The notes under the pieces: generated by a model
Told to the model about the DNA's origin: nothing
Seen by the model: the letters and a program-made list of their open reading frames with translations, nothing else
Databases searched by the model: none
Assembly: GCA_051453625.1 (NCBI GenBank)
Contig: JBOZIK010000001.1
Coordinates: 204,282,974-204,346,973, forward strand
Length of the DNA: 64,000 nucleotides
From: Welwitschia mirabilis
Taxonomy: Eukaryota; Gnetophyta; Gnetopsida; Welwitschiales
Direction of reading: 5' to 3'
Shown here: piece by piece, positions 24,191 through 34,838 of the stretch
Numbering within the stretch: position 1 is the stretch's first letter
Layout: every line of letters begins with the position of its first letter
Program-made: the position numbers and the translations under genes

Positions 24191-25184
24191 AGCAAGTAAC
24201 GTTTATCACACATTCAAACATTTTCTTGCTATTTATAGGGCATGGGTATATAGGTTTCAGGCTCTCCTAGTTAAGGCCATCAAGACCATTAGAGGTTTCG
24301 TAAATAGAGGTATGCATACACTTGATTAGAGATCCAGGATCTTGATCATAGGACATAAGTACTTGATCAAAGGACATAGACTCTTAATTAAAGAAAACAA
24401 ACATTTAAGTAGAGGATCTTATATATTAAGAGGAGAGTATAGCACACCAAGGACTAGATGGTTAACATGCATCAGTGTGTTGTCTCCATTCAATAGAGTG
24501 TAACTGTAGACATTTCCAAGGAGGTTTGTATAGAAGGTAATGAGATGGCTAGATCTATCTCTACATTTGTAGACTTCCATTTCTTGTGGATCCTGAGCAT
24601 TCTCCTTATTCTCCTATTACTCTTAAACCAGCTACTAAATCATAGTTCATTATGTATAGATGAGGAAAGTGATTTTTTATTATTATTTTATATCTCCCCT
24701 TTCATACATTTTGTACTATAAAAAAATCTCTTCTACTATTTATATAGATATATTATTTTTCTAGTATGATGTATTCATTTGAATTTGATTTTTCATGATT
24801 ATCTTTTAATCTTTTATATGTCATAATGAGGATTTATTTTTACTTGGATAATTTTTCATTCATTATTGCTTGATTCAGTTGGGGAGTTACTTTAATTGAT
24901 TATCTATAAAAACAAAAGTTTTGTCACAGGTTTAGATTTTAAAAATGTTTTTGGAGCCTGTCATCCCAACCCTTGTCTGAATAATGATCTAGAAAACCAT
25001 CTAACTGAGTTTCTGATAGGTGTTTATTTAGTTTTTCTAATTTTTTAAAATTTAGATTGTATCTCTATAAACTTTACAAATCTTTTTTAGATAATTTCTT
25101 GAAGTATCTTAGCTATTTTATTATCTAATAAGTTGGCTCACAAACATGGTTTGCCACTTGATTTTATTAGGGATTGACAAGGCT
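24191..25184 (+). other. Element B 3' untranslated region; no gene seen
   Basis: Non-coding run up to the polypurine tract. A short direct-repeat patch lies at 24330-24420 (TTGATCATAGGACATAAG / TTGATCAAAGGACATAGA), consistent with local tandem slippage. Confidence 0.4.
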
Positions 25185-25195
25185 AAGTGGAGGAC
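25185..25195 (+). other. Polypurine tract of element B
   Basis: AAGTGGAGGAC followed by TA and then the LTR start TGTTGAAC. Position directly before the 3' LTR fits the plus-strand primer. Confidence 0.75.
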
Positions 25196-25197
25196 TA

Positions 25198-26291
25198 TGT
25201 TGAACTACTAACTTATGCATATTTGAAGGGGTATTTTGAGTGGTTTTATAGGTAAATAGATAGGTAAAGATTGATTTCCATGATAATGAAGAGTTGAGAT
25301 GAAAAGGATAAAAACACATAATCTCTATGATAATTTTCAGTATTCTAAATAAATTTAAATACTTTACATTTCTAAAGACAACTTCTTACAAAACATTGAG
25401 GCTGATGCAATGATTGAAGAATTATCAAAGTCTATCATCCACCTTATCAGCCAAATGATTGTATAGATGACTATGCCAATTGAATGCTGATTGTAGTCTA
25501 TTTGATAACTAATGTGGATTGATTATGAAATGGCATTGTCTCTTCTATTGTTTAGATGACTGATTGGATGATACTATTGTAATGTTTATACTAGACATTC
25601 ATCTAACTTCTGCTACTTGTATTTTTTGTTTCTTCTCATATGGTTATTATGGTTTACCCATGTCTTTCTATCTTTGTTGTTGTGTATTTAAGTCAATAAA
25701 TAGTGATCTCATCCTTGACTTCTTCTTATCTTTGTTACATCAAAAATTATTATGATAGGAGATTGAAGGACTAGAGATCCATTCTTATAGTTGCAGAGAG
25801 ATGTTCTCTTTGGTATTGAGTAGTGTTTCCTCCATTAAGGTATGACTACTTTGTAATATGAATGTGACTTGAAATTTAATACAAAACTCTTCTTTTTATG
25901 ATTTCAATGTGTAATTATTTCTCACCCTCATAACTTATGTTGCTTCTGATTCGGTGATAGTTTCTTTAGTGATATAGGTTATGAAGGTAACATTTGTCAA
26001 GGTTATACTTGGTTAGTTTAGGTTAGATGCATTATTGTTTTATTTTCTTATATTAGCTTTGTATGAGTGTAGTATATTTTTACTTCCATAAATTCTAAGT
26101 TATTTCTGTAGATTAGCGTACAAGTATTTATTTGTGGAAAACAACTCTATTATTTTCTACTTTATATTTTAATGGATTATTACATTTAGGTCACTCCTAT
26201 TTATATTAGTATGTTGTGTTTATGTATTATTATTTGTGATTAATAGAATTATAATCACGATGATAATTTTTTATAAATACATCCTATAAGA
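25198..26291 (+). repeat. Element B 3' LTR
   Basis: TGTTGAACTACTAACTTATG... to ...CATCCTATAAGA. It pairs with 12790-13880 with a length difference of only three bases. Flanked on the right by AATGT (26292-26296), identical to the left duplication. Confidence 0.92.
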
Positions 26292-26296
26292 AATGT

Positions 26297-29200
26297 TTTG
26301 ATAAATAAGTTAAAAGAATATGAAATTTTATAAGTCCAATATTTTATAGTAAATCTTAAATGTTTTCTTTCATAGTTAATAGTCCCATAATTCTTATTTT
26401 CTCTTTCATAATAGTTTGGATTTATTCATTTAACTACTTATTTAAAAAAATGCCAATAAGTTATGGATTTGTAACTATTATGAATGGAGATGCTTAACAT
26501 CTAAATTTATTTTATTATTTGTAGTAAATGATAAAGAATATCTTGAGTTGTAATTGTTCCTATTTTTATGGAATATTTTATTATTACTACTAATGTCTTA
26601 TTAATTATTTATTATTTATAAAAATTAAGATTATTATTTATTATACTCAATGGCCTAGTAAGGTAATAGAATCCTCCACCTCTTCTACTTCCACCACTTT
26701 CATCATACTATCTCCACCACTTTTATTGCTTCCACTACACCACCTTCACCATTTTCACTACACAACTTTTACCACTTTCACCACTCTCCTTATGATGATG
26801 AGTCTTTACATCCTACATCTTCTACTATAAATAGGACATTCTTCTCTTCTTATTTCATATCTTTAAAAGCTTTTTCTATCTAATGTTGGTGATTTTAATC
26901 TTGGAGCTTCAAAAAGCTTTAAAGCCTTGGAATATTCACAAGATCTTGAGTTTTACATTAAATTCGTTATAGTTATGATTCTTTGATTATTTTCTTGTAT
27001 GATTTTATGGTATTTATTTCATTTTTGTATGGTTCTTAACTTTTGTTTTATTTCTTATATGGTTTATGGACATCCATCTATTTCTTATATGTTCTAATTA
27101 ATTCTTGTATCTTTTACATGTTTCATGGATTTTTCTTACTCTTTTATTTATTCATGTAAGCCTTTTATTATGAATATAATATTTTGATTATGTGTTTTAA
27201 ACTTTTCGAAGTGATTAAAGTATGTAGCTTTAGGGGTTAAGCCACTCGGATGGCTTCCATTATCCATGAGAATGAGCTATCAGAGTGATCAGGGTGATGT
27301 TTGTGACCTATCTAGTTATGCATGACATAGTATCTTTATAGCTTTAGAGGGTTTATCCCATCTGAAGGGTTTCTATTTGCCATAGGAATAAACCCTTTTA
27401 ATAGAGCATACTATTCATTGTACATTCTTAAATTACTAAGACTTGGATATATGTATCCAGATAATTGTACCTTGTATGAGGTTTTGATTATATATGATTT
27501 TCTTAAGGATTCTATCTTGAGCTTGGAAAATCTCCTTATCAAAACCCTTGCAATGAACCATACTAGGAACTGTGAAGGTTGTATTTCTCACACCATGCTT
27601 GCATGTGTAGGACCTACTAGAAAGAAGGCTATTGGATGAGTAAGCTATTGTATTTCAGATGGAGTGATATTTTCATACATGATGTTTAGATGCATATAGG
27701 ACTTGGAGGTCCTAAGTAAATTGTATTAGTTTATGAATAAGATTTATAATTAGATTTACTTTTAAGAATATCTAAATACTTTTATTATCTCTCTCTATTG
27801 AAAGATTTCAAATGATTTGTAATGTGAGAATCATGTTTATGGATTGTAATTTTTCCGTAGTTTTAAAAGTAGTTTTAAATTATTTATTTTTAATAATATC
27901 TCATTATTTGATGGTATAAATGCTTAATAGTCCAATGAATAATGAAGTGCTTATTAGGTATGTAAGTAATATGAGATTTTATTACTTATTAAGAATGTAG
28001 TCATCAATGTAAGAGGATTTAGTATACAATATTATTTAAGTTTAAAATATACATATATATGGCTTACGAGCACATTACATACTAAGTTAAATAATCAGTT
28101 GGTTCTAGTAATAAAATGCTTACATAGAATTTGAACTCATAATATCTTGTTAAACTATCGTAACTATAAATACCTTACCATCTACACAAATGTTTTAATT
28201 GTTAAACATTTATGAATTATCAACTTTTCTTGGTTTTGTGGTATTCAACTAAGAAACATACCATAGGCACCTCTATAGTTTTTAATCAAATATTTAAATG
28301 TCTTATATAAATTCAAGCTTACAAGCAATAATTTTCCTCTTTTCTTTATAGGATTAGTCCATTCTCATGCCTTCTCCTTTCCAATGATGCTTCGAGCATT
28401 CATATCCTGGCACTTCTTTTGTTTCTAATAGATTTTAGATAAGAAATGAAATAATCAAGTAGATCATATGCATGCGATATTCTATTTGATTTTTAGGTAA
28501 TTTATGCATTATTTTCTCAATTTTTCCATGTGTTGTGCATTTTAAGAATTCCTATCTTCTTTATTGCAGCCCCTTTCTCACCTTAGAACACAAAACAAAA
28601 TAATATTTAAAAATGCCATAAGAAAAATAAATGTGTTTGTTGAATTGTGTTAATAATAGAAAAGAACAGAATCGCATTAGCACCATTTAAAAGAACATGC
28701 TATTAGAATTGAACTAGCAGTGGAAAGAAAAATCATATGAGCAATCAATAGAAAATGCATTAATTGATTTATGTTAATAGTTTTTCAAAAATTCTTCTAT
28801 GATAGATAACATTGTTAATATAAAGTAGCAAAATCTATTAACAAATCCAACAAATGATGATTTAAACTTTACATGCTTAGAAGATATTAAGAAATGCCAC
28901 CTAAAAATTCTTTGTAATCATTCATTAAATGAAAATAAAATGATTTAGAAACACATTTCTTAAAAACACAGAAATATATTCTTTTTTATTATCCAAATTA
29001 GCAATCATCTTTGCATTCGTTAAAAGTTCAAAGGTTTAAAATATAACTTCTTAATAATATTTTTATAAATATGAGCTTAATATATGCCCTTTAGGGTAAA
29101 ACCTAGATGTGTCTAGTAAAAAATGTACTTTATTTATCATTTTTAGATATTTGCAAGTATCACTTTAAATTCTTATTTTTCTTTAATGCAAAAATGGTTT

Positions 29201-29695
29201 AAAAATAATTTGCTAATGGTTAATTCAAGCATCTGAGATTAATTTATTTCCTTTGGGATAAAAATTGAATGTTTTCAATTAAAAATAAACTATATTTTAT
29301 CATTTTCAAATATTTTAAATCACTATTATGATTTCATGAATGAACAACATAAAATAGTCTAAATAACTTAAGTAATGTGTTTTAATGATTAAATTAAATT
29401 AGGTTCTACATTTGATATTAGAGCAAGAATAAGCATTTAGTTATAGATCTAGTTATATAAATATGATTTTATATTTTAGTTATCAAAACAAAAATAAGTT
29501 TTTAGTTATAAGAAAATATGGATATTACTCTTTGATATAAGAGAGACAAGTTTAAAGATTTTCACTTGATAAATTAAGGTATCATGATTGGGTAATAGAG
29601 TAAGATTATACTTTTTGTGTATTAAAAAGTAAACATTATGTTTTTAATATCAAAGTAAGTTTAATTTTTTTACTATAGAAATTTCAAATATTATA
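26297..29695 (+). repeat. Element C 5' LTR, remainder
   Basis: Colinear with 30377-34377: TATGAAATTTTATAAG (26320 and 30396), CTTCAAAAAGCTTTAA (26908 and 31589), GATCAGGGTGATGTTTGTGA (27286) against GGTCAGGGTGATGTTTGTGA (31989), and AAAATATACATATATATGG (28044 and 32751). Ends ATATTATA where the other copy has ATATTACA. A plant TATA box is at 26825-26835. The open frame at 27418-27639 falls inside the LTR and lacks a counterpart of equal length in the sibling, so I do not call it a gene. Confidence 0.88.
26825..26835 (+). promoter_or_regulatory. TATA box of element C 5' LTR
   Basis: CTATAAATAGG is a near-ideal plant TATA box. It is preserved in both LTRs (also 31510-31520) although the surroundings have diverged. 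Transcription would start roughly 30 bases downstream, giving a short U3 and a very long R-U5 of about 2.8 kb. Confidence 0.7.
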
Positions 29696-29698
29696 ATT

Positions 29699-29711
29699 TG
29701 GTATCAGAGTC
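29699..29711 (+). other. Primer binding site of element C (initiator tRNA-Met)
   Basis: TGGTATCAGAGTC follows the LTR end after three bases. It matches the complement of the initiator tRNA-Met 3' end (TGGTATCAGAGCC) except for one C-to-T. Confidence 0.88.
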
Positions 29712-29715
29712 TAGG

Positions 29716-29946
29716 TTGACAAATTTACTAGGCATAACTATTATTAATTTGGAAAATTCATTAAGCATAACTAATGTTAATTTGATGAATTCACTGGGCA
29801 TAAATGTTGTTAAGTTATCAAATTCATTGGGCATAACTATTGTTAAGTTGGTAAATTCACTGGGCATAACTATTATTAAGTTGGTAAATTCATTGGGCAT
29901 AACTATTATCAGGTTTGCAAATTCACTTAGCCTAACTATCTTACAT
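29716..29946 (+). repeat. 33-bp minisatellite, seven units, in the element C leader
   Basis: Seven consecutive 33-base units of the form TTGGTAAATTCACTGGGCAT + AACTATTGTTAAG, starting four bases after the primer site. Because 33 is a multiple of three, both strands stay open: 11-residue repeats such as LVNSLGITIIK on plus and NEFTNLTIVMP on minus. Units vary from each other mainly by transitions, and the middle units are most alike. No other element in the window has this array. Whether it was ever translated is unknown. Confidence 0.9.
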
Positions 29947-29979
29947 CAGTTTATGATATGTGTAGATTGATTTTTATAG

Positions 29980-30300
29980 GATTACCATGGACCAAGACTG
30001 AATAACTAAAGTTACAATACTAGTTAACAACTTAGTGGATGAACTTCATCAGTAAGCAATAGTAGGAAAAATGATAACTTTATTAAGAAAATTATAATAT
30101 AATTTGAGAGGATAAATCCTCCAACTTTTAAAGGTGTCAACAACATGGGAGACATAGAAGCATGATTGATTTTTATGCAAAATGCATTAGAATTATTTAA
30201 TTTTACTACTCACCAACTTATTAAATAAGCACCTTTACCATGGGAATAAGCAAAAGTAGAGTAATTTGAAGAGGTAAAATAGTTTACTAACTTCTAGTTT
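29980..30300 (+). pseudogene. Element C gag stub
   Basis: From ATG 29990 (MDQD) onward a decayed frame contains NPPTFKGVNNMGDIEA (from about 30114), LIFMQNALELFNFTTHQLI, and a later segment fitting the Trp-Trp region of retrotransposon gag. This is the N-terminal half of a chromovirus-type gag (P-P-x-F-x-G...A-E-x-W-L). It stops a few tens of bases before the polypurine tract, so the rest of gag and all of pol are deleted. Confidence 0.65.
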
Positions 30301-30317
30301 CTAGAAGGAAACCTTTT

Positions 30318-30330
30318 AAGGAGGGAGAAA
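30318..30330 (+). other. Polypurine tract of element C
   Basis: AAGGAGGGAGAAA lies directly against the 3' LTR start TGTCATG. Confidence 0.88.
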
Positions 30331-30805
30331 TGTCATGTTCCAAATTTTTAACGATTAAGATTTAAGTTTAAAATATCTTAATAAATAATTTAAAAGAGTA
30401 TGAAATTTTATAAGGCTAATACTTTATATTAATTCTTAAATATTTTATTTTATAGTTAATAGTCCCATGCTTCTTATTTTCTCTTATGTAATAGGTTGAT
30501 TTATTTCATTTCTCATCTTGAAAAATGATAATAAGTTGTGGATTTGTAATTACTATGAATGGAGGTGATTAACATTTAAAGTTATTTTATTATTTTTAGT
30601 GAATGATAAAAATATCTTAAATTATAACTACTACCATTTTTATGGAGTATTTTGTTATTACTGCTAATGTTTCATTAATTATTTATTATTTATAAAAAGA
30701 AAAATATTATTTGTTATACCTAATGGCCTAAAAAGATAATGGAATCCTTAACCACTTCCACTTCCACCATACCAGCTTTACCACTTTCAACACTTCCACT
30801 ACATC

Positions 30806-31471
30806 NNNNNNNNNNNNNNNNNNNNNNNNNNNNNNNNNNNNNNNNNNNNNNNNNNNNNNNNNNNNNNNNNNNNNNNNNNNNNNNNNNNNNNNNNNNNNNN
30901 NNNNNNNNNNNNNNNNNNNNNNNNNNNNNNNNNNNNNNNNNNNNNNNNNNNNNNNNNNNNNNNNNNNNNNNNNNNNNNNNNNNNNNNNNNNNNNNNNNNN
31001 NNNNNNNNNNNNNNNNNNNNNNNNNNNNNNNNNNNNNNNNNNNNNNNNNNNNNNNNNNNNNNNNNNNNNNNNNNNNNNNNNNNNNNNNNNNNNNNNNNNN
31101 NNNNNNNNNNNNNNNNNNNNNNNNNNNNNNNNNNNNNNNNNNNNNNNNNNNNNNNNNNNNNNNNNNNNNNNNNNNNNNNNNNNNNNNNNNNNNNNNNNNN
31201 NNNNNNNNNNNNNNNNNNNNNNNNNNNNNNNNNNNNNNNNNNNNNNNNNNNNNNNNNNNNNNNNNNNNNNNNNNNNNNNNNNNNNNNNNNNNNNNNNNNN
31301 NNNNNNNNNNNNNNNNNNNNNNNNNNNNNNNNNNNNNNNNNNNNNNNNNNNNNNNNNNNNNNNNNNNNNNNNNNNNNNNNNNNNNNNNNNNNNNNNNNNN
31401 NNNNNNNNNNNNNNNNNNNNNNNNNNNNNNNNNNNNNNNNNNNNNNNNNNNNNNNNNNNNNNNNNNNNNNN
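30806..31471. other. Assembly gap (666 N), probably oversized
   Basis: Left flank CTTCCACTACATC and right flank TCCTTATGATG align to 26728-26800 in the sibling LTR, where only about 70 bases separate the same points. Open frames drawn across these N are meaningless. Confidence 0.95.
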
Positions 31472-31509
31472 TCCTTATGATGGTGTATCTCCATGTCCTA
31501 CATCATCTA

Positions 31510-31520
31510 CTATAAATAGG
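31510..31520 (+). promoter_or_regulatory. TATA box of element C 3' LTR
   Basis: CTATAAATAGG, identical to the copy at 26825-26835. Confidence 0.7.
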
Positions 31521-34377
31521 ATCTTGTTCTCTTCTTATTTTATATCTCTTAAAGCTTTTTCTATCTAATCTTAATAATTTTAATCTTGAACCTTCAAAAA
31601 GCTTTAAAACCTTGCAATCTTCATGAGATCTTGAGTTTTATATTAAATTTAGTATGGTTATGTTTTTTCAATTATTTTCTTGTATGATCTTATAGTTTTT
31701 ATTTCATTCTTGTATGGTTCTTGGTTCTTGTTTTATTTCTTGTATGGTTTATGGACTTTCATCTATTTATTATATGTTCTAATTAATTCTTGCATCTTTT
31801 GCATGTTTCATGGATTTTTTTAATTCTTTTATTTATTCAAATAATTATTTTCTTATGCATATAATATCTTTTTTGTGAATTTAATTCTATGCTTTAAACT
31901 TTTCTAAGTGACCAAATTATGTGGCTTTAGGGGCTGAGCCACCTGAAGAGTTCTCATTGGCCATGGAAGTTAGTGAGCTATCAAACTGGTCAGGGTGATG
32001 TTTGTGACCAGTTTAGTTATGAATGACATGATGTATTTACAGATTTAGAGGGTTTATCGCATCTTAAGAATTCATATTATCCATAGGAATGAACCTCTGG
32101 TTAAATGGGTATTTTTGACACCCTTCTAATAGAGCATACTATCCATTGTACCTTCTTGGATTACTGAGACTTGGATATGTGTACCTAGCTTATTGTATCT
32201 TGCATGAGGTTTTGGTTATATATGATTTTATTGAGGATTCTATCTTTAATTTATAAAACCCCCTTATCTTACCATGGATCATACTAGGAATTGTGAAGGT
32301 TGCATTTCTCATGTCATGCTTACATGTGCAAGACCTATTGTAAAGAATGTTGTAATTTAGATGGAGTGATATTTTAATACTTGATGTTTAGATGCATGTG
32401 GGATTTGGAGGTCCTAATTAAATTATATTAGTTTATGAATAAGATTTATACTTGGATTTACTTTCAAGAATATGTACATACTTTTATTATCTCTCTTTAT
32501 TAAAAGATCACAAATGTTTTATAATGTGAGAATATTTTTTATGGATTGTAATCTTTTCATACTGTTAAAAGTGGACTTAGATTGTTTATTTTTAATAATA
32601 CCTCATTATTTAATGGTATAAATGCTCAATAGTATAAGGAATAATGAAGGGCTTATTAGGTATCTAAGTAATGTGAGATTTTATTACTTACTTAGAAAGA
32701 ATATAGACATAAGTGTAAGAGGATTTAGTATATAATATTATTAAAGTTTAAAATATACATATATATGGTTTAAGGGCATATTATATGTTTAGGAAAATAA
32801 TTAGTTAGTCCTAATAATAAAATGTTTACCCTAGATTTAAACTCATGACCTCTTGCTGAACTACCCTAACTCCAAATACCTTATCATCTATGCAAACATT
32901 TTAATTATTAAAAACTTATGTGTTATTAACTTCTCTTGGTTTTATGGCATTCCACTAAGTAACACAATGTAAGCAACTCTATGGTCTTCAATCAAATCTT
33001 TAAATGCCTTATAGAAATGCACAGTTTTAGATAATAATTTTCCTCTTTTCTATATAGGTTCAGTCCATTTTCATGCGTTCTCCTTTCTAATGATGCTTTA
33101 AGCATTCATATCTTAGATATCCTCTTGTTTCTAATGGATTTTAGACAAAGAATGAAATAATCAAGTAAAACATATGCATATAATCTTGTATTTGATTTTT
33201 AGGAAATTTATGTATTGTTTCTCACTTTTCCCATGCATTGTGTATTTTTAGGCTTTCTCTCTTCTTCAATGTATCCCTTTTTCTAGTTGGAATGCAGAAC
33301 AAGAAAATATTTAAAAATGTTGTAAAAAAAATGTGTTTATTGAATTACATTAATAGTAGAAAGCATAAAGATCCCATTAGCACCCATAACCTATTGGAAT
33401 TACATTAGTAGTGGATAGACAAATCATGTAAGCATTCAATAGAAAATGCATCAATAGATTTGTATTAGTATTTTTTCAAAAATGATTTTATGATAAATAA
33501 CATTATTAATGTTAAGTGGTAGAATCTATCAATGAATCTAACGAATGATGATTTAAATTTTAAACACTTATAAGATATTAAGTAATGCCACATAAAAACA
33601 TGTCTTAATCATGCATTAAATAAACATAAAATGATTCAGAAACACACATCTTAAAAATGTAGAAACATATTTTTTCTTCTTATTTAAATTAGCAATCATC
33701 TTTACATTTATTAAAAGTTCAAAGATTTAAAATGTGACTTTTTGATAATATGAGCTTAGTCCATGCTCTTTGCTATAAAACCTAGGTGTTTCTAGTAAAA
33801 AAATTACTCTGATTTATCATTTTTAGATGTTTTTAATTACCACTTTGAATTCTTATTTTTTTTTAATGTAAAAATGGTTCAAAAATAACTTGCTAATGGA
33901 TGTTTCAAGAATTGAAGATTAATTAATATTCCTTAGGATAAAAATGGGGTGTTTCCAATAAAAAGTAGGCCCTATTTTGTCATTTACAAGCATTGTAAAC
34001 TACTATTGTGATTTGATGAATGAACAATGTAAAATAATCTAAATAACTTACATAATTGATTTTAATTATTAACTTAACTTACATGTTACATGTGATATCA
34101 GAGAAAGAATAATTCTTTAGCTATAGATCTAATTATATAGAGAGGGTTTTATATTTTTGGTATTAGAGCAAAAATATGTTTTTGGTTATAAGAAAATTTA
34201 AATATTATCTTTTGGTACCAAAGTGATGATTTTAAAGATTTTCAATTGAGAAATTGATGTAACACATTTGGGTAATAGAGTAGAATTACACTTTTTTAGT
34301 ATTAAAAAGTGAACATTACATTTTTAATATCAGAGCAAGTTTGAGTTTCTTGATTATAGAAAATTTGAGATATTACA

Positions 34378-34382
34378 CTTTA
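34378..34382. other. Target site duplication of element C (right copy, CTTTA)
   Basis: Identical to 12739-12743. Confidence 0.9.
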
Positions 34383-34838
34383 GTATCTTATATAATACTA
34401 TTTTATTATATGATATATAAGGGATATTTTATTATATTTATATTTCATTTATGTTTTTCGTTTTTCAAATGAATAAAATTTAATAAAGCCTTTTATTTTA
34501 CTTTATAGATTAATGAATAAAAGATTAAAGTTTTTGATGTCTCTATGTTTTACTTACTTTCATGATTAGTGGTACTAGTTATTTATATGTCATTTTATTT
34601 ATAGGACTAGAATTTATATTTTTAACCAGCCACTTGAACTATAAACATCTTGATTTATTAGTTTATAGAGCTTGGTAAGTGATGAACTCCTCATCATTTA
34701 GTGAATGATGAATGGCATTAGATATTCTGATAATAGGTCTGATACCACATCCTATGGGTGAACATATTGATTATTAATAGGCTTTATTTCTCTTATCATC
34801 ATTACTTAAATACAATATATAAGGTAATTAGCTGGAGA
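34383..34838 (+). repeat. 3' internal tail of element A (copy 1, right part)
   Basis: Continuation of the tail interrupted at 12743. It matches 37985-38445 (for example TTAATAAA-TTT-TATTTTACTTTATAGATTAATGAATAAAAG, and GATGAACATCTTGATT-type text). Ends in a weak purine stretch GCTGGAGA directly before LTR2. On the minus strand GGTCTGATACCA (34736-34747) is a near-perfect complement of an initiator-Met primer site. Confidence 0.65.

Larger units (their letters stand above)
12790..26291 (+). mobile_element. Element B: complete but dead Athila-type Ty3/gypsy retrotransposon
   Basis: Two LTRs of about 1.09 kb (12790-13880 and 25198-26291), a tRNA-Asp-type primer site (13884), gag, PR, RT, RNase H, IN, a long spacer, an env-like ORF and a polypurine tract (25185-25195), all in the expected order on the plus strand. 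It is flanked by an exact AATGT duplication and lies inside the 5' LTR of element C. Two 100-base gaps interrupt it, each flanked by repeated coding text, so its interior may be misassembled or locally duplicated. Coding frames carry many stops. Confidence 0.92.
12744..34377 (+). mobile_element. Element C: long-LTR, short-interior Ty3/gypsy derivative (LARD-like)
   Basis: LTR copies: 12744-12789 plus 26297-29695 (split by element B) and 30331-34377. Each is about 3.4 kb after discounting a 666-base run of N. The start TGTCA and end TTACA (3' copy) are canonical. An initiator-Met primer site (29699), a 33-bp minisatellite, a gag stub and a polypurine tract (30318-30330) occupy an interior of only about 635 bp. 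No PR, RT, RNase H or IN is present, so it must have depended on a related complete element. Flanked by an exact CTTTA duplication. Confidence 0.88.
30331..34377 (+). repeat. Element C 3' LTR
   Basis: TGTCATGTTCCAAATTTTTA... to ...GAGATATTACA, about 4.05 kb including 666 N. By comparison with the 5' copy the gap should hold only about 70 bases, so the real LTR length is near 3.4 kb. Followed by CTTTA (34378-34382). A TATA box is at 31510-31520. No gene inside. Confidence 0.88.

Noticed and set aside
29691-29900. Minus-strand 69-codon repeat protein
   Set aside because: Shadow of the 33-bp minisatellite; any period divisible by three keeps several frames open.
30739-31515. Long open frames across the 666-base gap on both strands
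   Set aside because: They consist almost only of N and have no sequence support. The same applies to frames across 57522-57970 and 55378-55477.
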